64,000 bases of DNA from Platanthera guangdongensis (Eukaryota > Streptophyta > Magnoliopsida > Asparagales > Orchidaceae). How positions within the stretch are numbered: the first letter of the stretch is position 1; the number at the start of each line of letters is the position of its first letter. The stretch is from positions 73,966,346 to 74,030,345 of the forward strand of contig CM077157.1 of NCBI GenBank assembly GCA_039583875.1, in the 5' to 3' direction. Below, piece by piece: positions 10,683-23,387 of this stretch. The notes beneath the pieces were generated by a model, which saw only the letters and a list, made by a program, of their open reading frames with translations, made no database searches and had not been told where the DNA came from. The translations under genes and the position numbers were made by a program.

Positions 10683-12964
10683 ATGGACAAGGCTAAAGAT
10701 TTTGTCAAGCTTCCTTTGTGCACCAAGAATAACTTTCCCATGTGAAAGAAAGAATTAAATTTTTCATGGAAGCTGTGAATCCAAGGATCTTCATGATCGT
10801 TGAATAAGGTCCTTACATTTCCATGACCGTCTCAACAATAGATCCTACAAAGAAAGTTCCAAAGAAATTAATGGATCTAGACAAAGATTAGATTGCACTT
10901 GTGTCTTTAGATAAAAGGCCATTAATATAATAGCAAGTGTAGTCAATGACTCCATGTTGCAAAACCTGATCCACTGCCAGTCTACTAAGGAGATGTGGCA
11001 GTTCCTCGTCACTTTGATGGAAGGCACAAAATAAGTTATGGATGATAGAAGATCCCTTCTAAATCAGAAATATGAAGCCTTCTGACAAGGACACAAGGAC
11101 ACCATTGATGTCACTTTTGAGAACTTCTTCAAGATAGTCAACGACCTAAGGGTCTATGGCCAAGTCTTCACAAACGGAGAACTAAATAAGAAGTTCTTGT
11201 GACCCCTAACCAAGGAATGAGATAACAAGGTTTGTGCCATCCGGGAATTTGGAAAGCTAGCTGAGGCAGACCTGCAGAATCTCTTCAGGAAGATGATGTC
11301 ATATGAGCTTCAACTCAACACAAGAAAAGCTGAAGAAGAGAAGAGCAGGTCTGCATCCAAGGAAAAGTCTATTGCTCCAAAGGCATACACCTCAAGGAAG
11401 TCAAAGGCTGCCTCTCCTGCCCCAGCATAAGAAGTTAGTGAAGAAGAAACCTCGGAGCCAAGTACCTCAGGCTCTGAGCTATCTGAAGGAGAGTACTCTC
11501 TACTCTCATGTCAGTTCAAGAAATTCTTAAACAAAAAGAAGCAATGGAAAGGCAAGGATGTCTCCTACAAAAGATCACGACATGATGGTGATCGACACCG
11601 AAAAGGCTCAAGCAGCCATGACAGATATGCTTCTAAACCGAACAAACATATTTCTACTGATATCATTTGTTACTGTTGTAATAAGATAGGTCGTATCATT
11701 GCTGACTGCCCCCACATGAAGAAGGAGGGTAGAAAGATAGAGGAAAAGAAGTTCTCATACAACAAGAAGAGGACAGAGAAGAGGCTGATGGCCAAGAAGG
11801 GCAAAACTCTGAGCAAATCCGACTCATCTGAGTCACGCGAAGAAGAAGAAGCCTACTTTGGGCTTATGGCTCAGACAGATGATGAACTAGAGCCCCAATT
11901 CACTGAGAAGGTAAACTCTCACACTCCTCTTTTCGATTCTAATGTTTCTGAGCATAATCGTGAGGACAGCTCTTCTGACGATGAGTCTGAACTCATGGTC
12001 CAGTACAAGGAGTTAATCATGGCATACGACAAATGTCGATGAGTCGTGAAAACTCAAGCTAAAGAGATAAAGTCTCTGAATGCTGAAGAGAGCACTCTAA
12101 GAGAGGAAGTCGCTAAGACCGACTCGCTCAGAGAAAACTTCAATGCTGCCATTGAAGAATATAACAAGGCTCTCGAGCACATAGACCTTAATGAGAAAAT
12201 CATAAAAGAACTGGAAGCACAAATTGATGTCGAAAAGAAACTTGTTGAAAGTTTCTCGAAGCCGAAGACTGTTCTTCCATTCATTGCTGAATTCTCAACT
12301 GAGGCCAAGGGCTCCTAGTAAATCGTCTAGGAGAAATGAAGCTCATAGAAAGTAGAAGGCCGCCAAGAAGGCACTGGCCAAAGAGAAGGGGAAAGCCCCT
12401 GAAGATCAGACTTCTTTTAAGAAGTTTATCTTTCCTACAAACGAATTTTATCTTGACTCGTCCTATGGTCACTTGACTAGGACTACCTATGTAGAGCCCA
12501 AGTCCCACTACCAAGGATGGACTCGCCCCAGAAACTTTGGAGAGAGTGTCTTTAAGGAACCTTATGAAGAAATCACTCTTTAGAGCTATGGCCCTTATAA
12601 TCATGGTCATAACATCAAGAGAGCACCAAGGGTAAAGCCCGTTGTGGTAAAGCCACAGAAGGAGAAGAAATCATGTGATTGCCATCACAATGAAGCTTCT
12701 TCCTCCAAGAATGTTGCCCCTGCTAGACCACGATCTGAAAAGGTCAAGCAGGAGAATCTAAGGCAAAGATGCAACAGGTTCGACTGTTGGAGCTGTGGCA
12801 AGATTGGTCACTTTGCCATTGACTGCTGGTTTAATCCCAGGAATTTGGCAACACCTCATGTCAGCAATATGAGAAAGACCGCTCATAATGCTAATACTTG
12901 TAGGGGGAGTATTCTAACAAGACACCAAACACCCAAACGTGTTTGTATTCTTAAGGAAACCTGA
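10683..12964 (+). pseudogene. Copia A gag (Sirevirus-like), broken
   Basis: The start is ATG 10683, aligned with element C's gag start. The protein follows C gag along its length: the N-terminal KERIKFFMEAVNP region, the [12 protein letters not shown] block, the IREFGKLAE region, a first zinc knuckle CYCCNKIGRIIADC (about 11670, with the usual His replaced by Arg), acidic and coiled-coil stretches (about 11800-12290), and a second knuckle CWSCGKIGHFAIDC (about 12786). Multiple in-frame stops (TGA replacing TGG near 10742, then TAA and TAG) and at least two frameshifts (near 10917 and after 12318) inactivate it. It ends at TGA 12962-12964. Pol begins in the +1 frame. Confidence 0.9.
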
Positions 12965-12974
12965 TCATTTATAA

Positions 12975-14994
12975 TTGCAGGTATGTCCAAAGGCCACCAA
13001 AACGGCTATCTGGTATTTGGACGGTGGATGCTCTCGGCACATGACCGGGATAAGAAGCCTACTTCAGAACTATTCTCTAGTCGTGAACAGACCAAAGGTA
13101 ATCTATGGAGGTTCAGACCGAGGAATCACTAAAGGCTATGGTATGATCACTAATGGTAGTGTATCCTTCTCAGATATAGATTATGTTGAAGGATTGGAAC
13201 AGAATCTTATAAGCATAAGCCAACTTTGCAATAATGGATACATAGTTGAATTTTATGCTGATAAGTGCTTGATAAAATCCATTTACAATATGGAAACGAT
13301 TCTATCCGATACTCGAAACAGAAATATATTTTGTTTAAATTTCATTTGTATAGACTCTTCTACACCAGTGTGTTTTATGGCTAAAGATAGTGCGTCTCTT
13401 GGTGACCAATGACACAAGAGATTAACATATATTAATTTCAAAACAATTAATAAATTATTTTCACTAAATTTAGTATGTGATGCCCCAAATGTCAAGTATG
13501 TCAAAGATATACCTTGTCATGCATGTGTAAAAGGCAAGCAAACAAGGGCTACATTTAAATGTGTTATTGGCAAAGATTCTAATAGATGTCTTCATCTACT
13601 TCATATGGACTTGTTCGTTCCACTACAAGTTAGAATCATGGGAGGTAAGTAATTGTTGATGATGACTCGCGCTTTGCTTGAGTTTTCTTTCTGAAACATA
13701 AGTCAGATGTCTTTGACATCCTTACTAATTTTGCGAGGCAGGTCCAGAATGAATACAACTGTTCTATAGTCAAAATCAGAAGTGATAATAGAACAGAGTT
13801 CAAGTCTGGGGCCATGACAGAATTCGGTGAAAGCTTGGGTATCTTTAATGAGTTTTACTCTCCTCGTACTCCACAACAGAACGGAGTAGCTGAGAGAAGG
13901 AATAGAACACTCATAGAGACATGCATGACCATGTTGAGTGATGCTTCACTTCCGAAATATTTCTGGGCTGAAGCCGTCAACACTGCATGCCACGTGCAAA
14001 TTCGAGCACTCATAAACAAAAACCACGATAAGACACCTTACGAACTTCTAAAGGGCAGGAAACCGACTGTCTCATATTTTAGAATTTTTGGTTGTAAGTG
14101 TTTCGTGCTTAATAATGACAAGTATCATACTACCAAGTTTAGCGAAAAGAGCTTTGAAGGTATTTTGTAGGATAGAGTAGTCATAGTAAGTCATACAAGA
14201 TATTTAATAGAAAAACTTTGGTCCTAGAAGAATCAATACATGTTGTATTTGATGAGACGAGCTTGCTGCAAGACAAATTGTCTTGTGTGTTCATTGAAGA
14301 TGCTGGTATAAAGTTGAAAGAACTTAACTTGGATGAATCAACTGAAGATAAAGATGAAAAGTTCATCAAGATCACCACTCCAATCCTTATTGGAGAGGTT
14401 GATGATCAAGATGAAGAAATTATCCAAGTTGATGAAGTCGCTCCGGTGATTGAAGATATTATAGATGCAAGTACTCTAGAGCTCAGACATCTGAAGGATC
14501 ATCCAATGGACCAGATCATAGGAGATCCCCGGGATGGTGTTAGAACTCGTCGAGGTACAACTAATGAGATTTTATATTTAAGTTTTCTCTCACAGGTTGA
14601 ACCAAAGAAGTTTGAGGAAGCAAACTCAGACACATCTTGGATTATGGCGATGGAACAAGAACTAAATCAGTTCAAGCGTTGCCAAGTATGGAAACTTGTT
14701 CCAAGTACCAAAGGTAAGAATGTCATTGGGACAAAATGGGTCTACCAGAATAAGATGGACGAGGATGGAACGATCGTGAAGAACAAGGCCAGACTCATCA
14801 CCAAAGGATATCATCAAGAAGAAGGAATTGACTTTGACTAGACGTACGCTCTAGTGGCAAGGCTGGAGGCCATCAGGTTATTCCTAGCATATGTTACACT
14901 CAAAGGCTTCACCGTCTATCATATGGACGTGAAGTCTGCCTTCCTTAATGGTGACATAAAGGAAGAGGTGTATGTGGAACAACCTCTAGGTTTC
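12975..14994 (+). pseudogene. Copia A pol, part 1: protease, integrase and start of RT
   Basis: Pol opens at a TTG-CAG following a T-rich stretch, in the +1 frame relative to gag. The protease motif is altered to [12 protein letters not shown] (DSG to DGG). Integrase follows with a CX2C zinc finger (CHACVKGKQ), HMDLF, RSDNRTEFKS-like and [18 protein letters not shown] begins with VIGTKWVYQNK and [15 protein letters not shown]. Stops occur at 13409 (TGA at a conserved Trp), 14168 and 14839 (TAG at a conserved Gln), and frameshifts lie near 13650 and 14170-14218. Element B interrupts the gene at 14995. Coding resumes at 36267. Confidence 0.92.
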
Positions 14995-16511
14995 TGAAAG
15001 AGCAACTAGATCTGATATACTCTAGAGGGGGGTGAATAGAGTATATGGTGCTTTAAAACTTTTGCAAACTTTTACAACAATTGTTGTAATATGTGTGAGC
15101 AGGGAAGCAGAAATAAATCTAATCACAGTACAGAGCTATGCAAATAATAAGCACAGAAAAATCAAGGCCAGAAACAAAAAGAAAACAAGCCAAAACCAGA
15201 TGACACAAGGGAATATAGTGGTTCCCCAAACTTGGGTACATCCACTCTTCTACCACCCTAGGTAGGAATCCACTGCAGGATGAGTTGATCAGGTGTCCTG
15301 GGCACTAATGAGCTTTTGAAAAGGTGCTCAAAAGCCAAAGCAGATTTTTTGATCAGGTGTCTTGCCACCAATGAGCTTTTGACAAGGTGCTCAAAAACCA
15401 GATTCAAACTTTTGAAGGGAGTTTGAGAAACCCTTTACAGAGTGGGGGTGAGAGAGTTATGGCAGTCTTCTCTTTCTCAACCAACTGAGAAGACTAAGTG
15501 GATTGATGTCAAAGCTCCCCCTGAGTTCTTGAGATCTTCAGGAAGAAGAGCTTTGCTGAGGGTGATAGGCCTTCAAAGATAGAACTCCAGCAATAAATGA
15601 TTTCAGCAAGCTGAAATGTTGAGTGTCTGGAGTCTTGAAATGATGTTGGCCTTGAACACTTTGAGAGCTGAAGAGATCTGAAGATTTTTGAAAGCTTGAT
15701 CTCTTTGATGTGTGTTCTTCAGAATTCTTTTTGACAGAAACCTTTTTTGTATCTTTCTGTATTCTGTATATTGTGTGTCTTCTTTCTTCTGGTTGATGTA
15801 GATTCAAAAAACATCCTGTCTTTTATTCTCTGTTCCAGAATAGAATGTCATTCTCTGTCAAGGATAGTCGTTGGTCTGCATTGATTGCATCCTTAATTGC
15901 AAAAACTCTTCTGGAGGAAAGTCCACAGAATTATTCCTTGAAAAGTCCCTTGAAACTTGGTGCAGAAGTAAATGAAAACGGCTAGCAAATCTTTGAATTA
16001 ATTGCAGAATAACTCTTAACTGATTTGAATTTGAATTCTGGAAGTTATCTGAAATCGTCGAACTGAGCTCTGCTATCGTCGAGCTGAGCTCAGCGAACTG
16101 GAAAACTCAAGCAGCAAAATAATCGTCGATCTGAGCTCAAAGATCGTCGAACTGAGCTCAGAGATAAAGATCCAATGCAGAGTCAAAATCATCGACCTGA
16201 GCTCACCGATCGTCGAATGGAGTTCGACGATATTATGAAGTTGAGCTCAGCGATCGTCGAGTGGAGCTCGACGATCCGTCGGAGTTGAGCTAGACGATCG
16301 TCGATCGGAGTTCGACGAATCGTCGTGCTGAGCTCAACGATCAGACTTAGTCTCCAGACAGAAAAACTTGATCTCCAGGGCAGCTTCCAATCCTAGACTT
16401 CTAACCCTTAGACTCAATTCTAATTGACCTATTAAGCTATACAGAAGGTCAAGTAAAGGTTCCTAGAGAAATAGTGATCCTGAACCAAATTAGTAATAGG
16501 GTGTTCCAACA
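14995..16511 (-). repeat. 3' LTR of copia B
   Basis: On the minus strand it runs from TGTTGGAACACCC (16511) to CTTTCA (14995). It is nearly identical to the right LTR and the same length. It contains the U3 array at 16053-16342, a TATA-like AATAAAAGAC box around 15820-15829, and the conserved R/U5 block at 15213-15248. Confidence 0.95.
16053..16342 (-). repeat. TCGTCGA/TCGACGA palindrome array in B 3' LTR U3
   Basis: About a dozen units built from ATCGTCGA, a 6-9 bp core with CTGAGCTC or variants, and TCGACGAT. Each unit is an imperfect inverted repeat. Spacers vary and are not repeated. The array lies upstream of the TATA-like box in transcriptional orientation. Confidence 0.9.
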
Positions 16512-16528
16512 ATCTCCCTCTATTTGGG
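16512..16528 (-). promoter_or_regulatory. Polypurine tract of copia B
   Basis: The minus-strand purine-rich AAATAGAGGGAGAT abuts the 3' LTR start and would prime plus-strand DNA synthesis. The 286 bp between it and the 3' ORF stop hold no other clear element. Confidence 0.8.
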
Positions 16529-16797
16529 TTAGGATGACTATTTACAGACTTTGGAAAAATTCAAATAACAACATACAATCAGAGAAGCATAAGAACAGCA
16601 GCTAGACATTGCAGAAACATCACAGAGATATATATTTATGTATATATGTCATCCAGATAGCAGTCAGAATTCACAGAAATTGTCACCTTACACTTTCACT
16701 TCTTCTCTTTGCCTTTGACAAGTTTGATTTCTCTGTTTGGATTTAGAGCTTCCTTGTTGGACCTGGTGTCATCTGATGCACCCAAATAAGTTTGCTT

Positions 16798-19727
16798 TTA
16801 AGATCTGGGGACCACAGCAGCAGGATGCAACTCCATATATCTCTCAGCATCAAAGAATTTGCTGGAAGCATATTTGTCTAGTTCCTTTTGTCTTTGCTCT
16901 GACATTGTAGAAATATTTGAAGTGTCTAGTCCTTGTTCTCTGGCCTTCTTGATCTGGTCTAGTGCAGCCAACTCCTTCATCCTGGCAGTCCAAGCAGCTG
17001 GATTCTTTTCAGGGTCCTCAAATGGTACAGGTGGCTCATACCTGTTGGAAGAATTGTCTTGAGGAGGACTGGCAGACACTGTCTCTTTTAGCTTGTAGGG
17101 GAAGGGACCAGAAGTAGTATCAGCAGGACTATGTCCTCCCCTAGAATATGGGTGCTGCCTGGAATACCCTTTGGAATAAACTTGAAAATCTCTTTGATTA
17201 CCCCTGTATACTCCTCTCCTAGAATAAGAACCCCTAGACTGGCTTTCCCTTTGGTAGGATCTGGCATGGGGTTGATAGGGAGCCTGGCTTCTAGCTGGGG
17301 ATTGACTTGTAGAGCTGCCACCTGCACCTGCATCAGGAGGAGGTGGTGGAGGAGGATGGGGGTGCTGGAACTTGGAGGAGCCCTTTTCATACTTTCTCTT
17401 CTTCTTCATGGCCTTGAGCTGATTTTTAGAATATTGCATCCAATGTTCTGTGATGGGGCAGTTATGCAGAATGTAATAAGAAATATCATTATCATCCTTG
17501 ACTTTTGCAGGAGGGTCCCTTTTCATAGCCTTGCTCCTAGCTTTCCTTTTCCTTGCAATAGTGGCAGAAGAGTCATCAGAGTCTGTCTTGAACTCATCAG
17601 ATTCAGAACTCTGGGCATCATATAGAGCATCAATTCGCTTCATCAAATCTTTCTTCAGTTGAATAGCAGCAGATGAGGCAAAAGCAGAAGTAGCAGCAGC
17701 AGGGACAGCAGCAGATGGAGCAACAGATGCAGAGGGTGCAACAGGAGTAAATACAGCAGATGCAACAGATACTGGAGTAGTGACAGCAGAAGTAACAGCA
17801 GTAACATCATCAGAATCTGCAGCAGGCTCAAAAACAGTGGCCTCTGTCATCAGAAGATCCTTGGAAATTGGCTCATCAGAAGCAATTAGGATTTCAGCAG
17901 CAGTGTGAGCAATCTCAGCAGTATCAACAATTTCAGAAGCAAAGTCAGTGTTTTCTTTAACAGCAGCAGCAACAGCAACATCTTCATAAGCAGCAATCAC
18001 TGAATGTACAAATGCAGAGATAATGCTAGGGTCATAGCAAGAGACAGGCACCAGTGCCTTAGACAAATCTTCTGGGGGCTGGACAGCATGAACCTCTGGG
18101 AGATAGCTGAAGAAGGCAGTATCAAAGGCAGAAAGCAAAGACCTTAGGTCTATTGCAAGAACTGCAGTAGGAGCCTGACATTCTGGAGGCACAGCAACAG
18201 TAGCAGAAGGGGCAGCAGGCACAGAAACATCAGCAGCAGCAGCAGCATGAAGGCTTGCTTCATATGGCATCTCCCCCTGCCTAGATGCAGATACATCTGT
18301 ATCAAGGCAAACTGCTGGTGGTGCTGCCTGAGGAAGGAGGGAGGAAAGCCTGGCAGAGAGGGCTGCCACTGACAAGTGTAGAGGAGCCAATGAGGTCTCC
18401 AAGAGTAGGGAGAGCCTGGGGGCAATTAGCTCATACAACTTGTCAGCTAGGGCTGAGAGGTCTACTTGCTCAAGAATAGGAGCAGAGGTAGATGGAATGG
18501 GGATAGCTGAGGATGCTGGAAGTGGAGGGCTGGAGAGTGGAATGGATGGCTCAGGTGTTGGGATTGTGGAAATGGAGGACAAGGGGATGGATATGGATGG
18601 GGTGAAAATGGTTTGGTCAATGATATGGTGGAGGAGATCTTGGAATGAAGTTGAGGAGGAGGGTAATTCTGGAGGAGAGGATGGGGAATCATCCATATAG
18701 GAGTCATCCAGGAGGGTGAAGGATGGAATGGATGGAGAAGAGGTGACATCTGGTGGAGGGTATGAGAACAGAGGGTGGAAGTGGTCTACTGGTGGAGGCA
18801 GAATGGGTTCTGGAGATGGAATTGTTGTTGGAGATGGGCTAGAGATTGTAATGGTGGATGGATCTGGAATGGTGGATGGTAGAGGAAGGGTTGGAAGTGG
18901 AGGAGGAGAGGAGGCAGCAATAGCAACAGCCAGGTCAGCTGCAATAGCAGAGACCTGTGGGGGAGTGACTCTATGAGTCCTGGTGCCTGAAGGAGCACTT
19001 GAGGAGGGCCTGCCAGGCTTGTTGATTTTCCTGTCCCACTTGCCAAAGAGGGCACAGGTGAGTCTCTTGGAGGCATTTATGTGCACTCCAGAGGAGACCA
19101 GCAAGGCAGGGCACCTGTTTTGCAGGAAGACTCCAAGAATCCTTCCAAAGTTAACAAAGCTTTTGTTTATTTTCTTCTTGATTAGGTCAAAGAAGACCTC
19201 TCCCCAGTTCAAACTTCTCTTATCCACCAGAGCTCCAATGAGGCAGAGCTGGTATCTGGATATGGTATCATGTGCAGAGTGATTTGCCAGCAGCACTTTC
19301 CCTACCACATCTGCTAGGAACCTGTATTCAACAGACAGGTTCCTCTTGAATAACTTGCTAGCGTTTCCCTCTGGATGACCCATCCTGGCAAGCATGTCAG
19401 AAAACGCCTCTCCAGATAACTCAGCAGTATCATCTCCATTTCTTAGTCCAAAAACCTCTGTTAAAATGGTGGGGTCAGAGGTACCTGAGTTCCAGCAATA
19501 GACCCAACTATTGTGGAGTTGTCTTGATTATGAGCAGTATAGACCCACTCCTTTATCTCATCTGAAGCAAGCTTGATTCTAGTGGTCATGAGGGCAGACA
19601 GATTCTGATCCTTGAATAAATCCAGTATATCTTGGAAGATTTGATCAGTGGTGTTGAAAGATTCCATATCAATGTCGAATCCAGCATCGAACTTCATTGC
19701 GGCTAGAACTGCAACGGACACAGCCAT
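16798..19727 (-). pseudogene. Copia B extra 3' ORF (env-like position), one frameshift
   Basis: It starts at ATG 19727 and ends at 16798. A frame change near 19460-19490 separates an 88-codon N-terminal ORF from an 865-codon ORF; the downstream frame is open above its first ATG (19395), so the intact protein would be near 975 residues. The N-terminal ~250 residues look globular and share a weak pattern with the A 3' ORF (VGK-hydrophobic..., GxxFFDLIKKKIN, FGRIL). A long Pro/Ser/Ala-rich disordered middle follows, then a basic tail with KRKARSKAMKR, poly-Pro, and RG/Y/S-rich repeats (residues ~690-790 of the long ORF). No signal peptide or membrane segment is visible, so an envelope role is not supported. 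The basic RG-rich tail suggests nucleic-acid binding. Function unknown. Confidence 0.7.
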
Positions 19728-19840
19728 TGTACCTGCAAAAATTCAACAAACAAAACGACCAAGCGTAGAACTGTTTGGAGGGAAAGAAAATCCTTGCAGA
19801 GAAATCGAAAGCGCAAGAGAGAACGACGGTGAAAAATGAG

Positions 19841-19848
19841 TTTTATAT
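19841..19848 (-). promoter_or_regulatory. Candidate internal TATA box for the B 3' ORF
   Basis: On the minus strand, AATATAAAAC follows the palindrome array by about 5 bp and precedes the 3' ORF ATG (19727) by about 115 bp. The layout array-TATA-leader-ATG repeats that of the LTR promoter. The leader ends in a T-rich TTTTTGCAG just before the ATG, which could also act as a splice acceptor. Confidence 0.5.
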
Positions 19849-19852
19849 TAGG

Positions 19853-20144
19853 GTTCGACGCAGACTTGGAAAGATCGTTGAACTCAGTTCGACGATCGAG
19901 GCTTCTAAAGGAATCTGAAGAGACTCCAACATCGTCGATCTCAGTTCGACGATCTTGGAGAGCGTCGAGCTCTGTTCGACGATCGTTCAGTGAACAAAAT
20001 CGTCGAGCGCCGTTCGACGATCGTTGACCGGAAGAGATAGTTCATACTATCTGAGAGGCGCTGGACTCAGTTCGACGATTCTGGAAATCGTCGATCTCCA
20101 TTCGACGATCTTTGGGGAAATCGTCGAGCGCAGTTCAGAGATCA
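19853..20144 (-). repeat. Second copy of the B palindrome array, between pol and 3' ORF
   Basis: Units of ATCGTCGA...TCGACGAT, the same motif as the B LTR array, fill the whole pol-to-3'-ORF interval. The unit order and spacers differ from the LTR, so it is not a recent copy of LTR DNA. Confidence 0.9.
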
Positions 20145-20221
20145 GAAAAATTCTAGACACTAAGAAAAATCAGAAGTTTTGCCTAGTCTTGGTCAATTTT
20201 TAGCTTTCAAAATCTTGGATA

Positions 20222-23200
20222 TTATTTAAGGCTTCCTCCATCTAACATTCCTAACTGATTTAGGAAGAAGGTGTGTTTCTTTTCATCCAAAGACTTGGTG
20301 AAAATATCTCCCCTTTGTAAATCAGTTGGGATATATTGTAATTCAATTTTGTTCTTTTCAACATTATCCCTTAAGAAGTGATGTCTAATCTCTATGTGTT
20401 TTGTCCTACTATGGAGGACTGGATTTTGAGCTATGGAAATAGCACTTGTATTGTCACAAAAGATTTTAGACTTCTCTAAGTTGTAACCATAGTCTAGGAG
20501 TTGGTTTTGGATCCACAAAATTTGTGAACAACAACTGCCTGCAGCCATATATTCAGCTTCAGCAGTTGAGGTTGACACAGATGTTTGTTTCTTACAAAAC
20601 CAAGAGACAAGTCTATCACCAAGGAACTGACAAGTTCCACTGGTGCTTTTCCTGTCAATTCTACATCCAGCATAATCAGCATCAGAGAATCTAGTTAACT
20701 CAAATGCTGAATCTTTTGGATACCAGAGGACTAGATTTGGACAACTTTTAACATACCTGAGAATCCTCTTTACTAATGTTAGGTGTGACTCTCTAGGGCT
20801 TACTTGGAACCTAGCACATATACATGTAGCAAACATTATATCTGGTCTACTAGCTGTAAGATACAATAAAGAGCCAATCATTGCTCTATATGTTGTCTGA
20901 TCAACAGGTTTCCCATGTTCATCAGCATCCAATACAGCATTGGTAGGCATGGGTGTTTTCATACAAGATGCCTCAGACATACCAAATTTCTTAACCAGTT
21001 CATTAGCATATTTGGTTTGAGAAATAAAGATGCCTTCAGCATGTTGTTTGACTTGCAATCATAGGAAGAAGGATAGCTCACCCATGCTACTCATCTCAAA
21101 TTTAGAATGCATCAGGTTAGAAAACCTTCTGCACAATTTTGAGTCAGTAGAACCAAAAATGATATCGTCTACATAAATTTGCACTAGTAGGGTATGGGAC
21201 TTATGGGTTCTAATAAAAAGAGTTTGGTCTACTCTACCCCTTATAAAACCATTTTCCAAGAGAAAGCATGCTAGGGTCTCATACCATGCTCTAGGAGCTT
21301 ACTTGAGACCATATAATGCTTTATTTAATCTAAAAACATAATCAGGAAAAGTTGGAGAGATAAAACCTGGAGATTGTCTGACATAAACTTCCTCTTTGAT
21401 GTCTCCATTCAAGAAAGCACTTTTGACATCCATCTGATAGACTTTGAAGCCTTTGTGAGCTGCATAAGCTAGAAATATTCTGATGGCTTCCAATCTTGCA
21501 ACAGGTGCAAAGGTCTGGTCGTAGTCAATTCCTTCTTCTTGAGAATATCCCTGAGCAACTAGCCTTGCCTTGTTCCTAATTATTACTCCTTGATCATCCA
21601 GTTTGTTTCTGAATACCCATTTTGTTCCAACAATGGAATGATCCTTAGGCTTTGGCACTAGTTCCCATACTTTGTTCCTCTCAAATTGATGCAACTCCTC
21701 TTGCATTGCAATGATCCAGTGTGGATCTTGCTCTGCATCTTGAATGGACTGAGGTTCAATTTGAGATAGGAAGCAGGTGTGCAACAGGTTTTGGTTGACC
21801 TGATTTCTGGTTTGCACACCAGCTAAGATTTCTCCAATTATTTGGGTAATTGGATGGTCTCTTGATGTTACTAAATCAACAGGGGGTGTTGATTGTTCAC
21901 CAACCTGTGTTGTTGTTTCCTCTTGTGGTACAACAACTGGCTCTTCAAGTGGTGCTTCAATATGTTGAGCATTGCCTTCATCTTCACTGCTTTCATCCTC
22001 TTGAGCAACCTGTAACTTGTTCATATCTTCAACTAGAGAGAGTTCCTGCAAAGGTTCTATGGTAGAAGAAATCTTCTCCTTGAAGGACATGTTAGTTTCA
22101 TCAAAAGAAATATGAACAGATTCCTCAATTTTCAAAGATGATTTATTATAGACCCTATAGGCCTTGCTGATCATGGAGTATCCCAGAAACACTCCTTCAT
22201 CAGCTTTCGCTTGAAATTTTGCTAGATATTTCTTGTCATTATTGTGAATGTAGCAAATACAACCAAAAATTCTGAAATGGTCAACTTTAGGTTTCTTCCC
22301 TTTGAGTAATTCATAGGGAGTCTTTCCCTTTAGTTTATATATCAGACTTCTGTTCAGCACATAGTTGGAGGTGTTCACTGCCTCTGCCCAAAAGGATAGA
22401 GGTAGATGAGCATCTGACAACAATGTATTGGCAGATTCAATAAGGGTTCTATTTTTCCTTTCAGCTACCCCATTTTGTTGAGGAGTTCTAGGAGCTGAGA
22501 AAGTATGCCTGATCCCTTCACTCTGACAGAACTTTTGCATAAGAAGAGAATCAAACTCTATCCCATGATCACTTCTGATCAGGGCAATGTGAGTATTGAA
22601 CTCAATTTGTATACATTTGAGAAACTCTGTCAGACACTTAAAGTTATCAGACTTCTTCCTTAGAAAGAACACCCAAGTGAATCTAGAGAAGTCATCTACA
22701 ACTACTAAAGTGTAGGATTTCCCTCCTAGGCTTTGTACTGTGATGGGTCCAAATAGATCCATGTGTAACAGATACAATATCCTAGGTGAATCACTCTTAT
22801 TAAGTGACTTAAAACTATTTTTAGTTTGCTTGCCTAATTGACAAGCCCTGCAGAGTCCTTCCTTCTTGAAGGGGCCAGAAGGTAGTCCTCTAACAAGGTT
22901 GTCCTTGGAGAGCCTAGCAATAGTTCTAAGGTTTAGGTGTCCTAGTCTCTAATGCCATAAAACATTTGGTCTACAGACAGAGTTAAACATGCAAATATCT
23001 ATATTAGTTGAAAGAAAATCTACTAGATAGATGTTACCTTTCCTTTTACCTGTCAACACAGTTGTGTTGTCCTCTGACTTGATTCTGCATAAGGTTTTGC
23101 TGAAGGTCACCTGGTAGCCTTCATCACATAGCTGAATGATGATGATTAGGTTGTGCTTCAGTCCTTCCATATAGGCTACCTTCTTGAAGGTTACTGAACC

Positions 23201-23386
23201 AATCTGGACTGCACCATATCCTTTAGTTTGTCCAAAGTTGGAATCACCAAAGATAACTTTGGGTCCAAGCTTGGCTCTAAAGGAAGTGAGGTTGTCCTTG
23301 TTCCCTGTCATGTGCTTAGAGCACCCACTATCCAAATACCATTGCTGGTAAGATGTTGGATAGGTCTTCACCTGCACATAAAACAA
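20222..23386 (-). pseudogene. Copia B pol: PR-INT-RT-RNase H, with three stops
   Basis: A single frame runs from TTG 23386 (FYVQVKTYP) to the stop at 20222. Domains in order: protease YLDSGCSKHMTG (about residue 18-29); integrase zinc finger (RACQLGKQ) and catalytic [35 protein letters not shown] with [17 protein letters not shown], and [11 protein letters not shown] (YVDD intact); RNase H with SDADYAGCRIDRKSTSG and STAEAEYMAA. Three in-frame stops break it: at 22949 (after LWH, conserved Lys), 21299 (after YGLK, conserved Gln, fits C to T) and 21059 (after SFFL, conserved Gly). No frameshift was seen, so it is a young pseudogene. Pol lies in the +1 frame relative to gag. Confidence 0.92.
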
Positions 23387-23387
23387 T

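Noticed and set aside
11303..11530. 75-codon ORF within A gag
   Set aside because: Out of frame with the gag homology, which reads in another frame through the same bases.
16053..16342. CRISPR-like array
   Set aside because: Units are palindromic, spacers are irregular in length and not unique-protospacer-like, no cas genes, and the context is a plant LTR.
17131..18976. ORFs of 86-164 codons opposite the B 3' ORF
   Set aside because: Shadows of a low-complexity Pro/Ser/Ala-rich coding strand.
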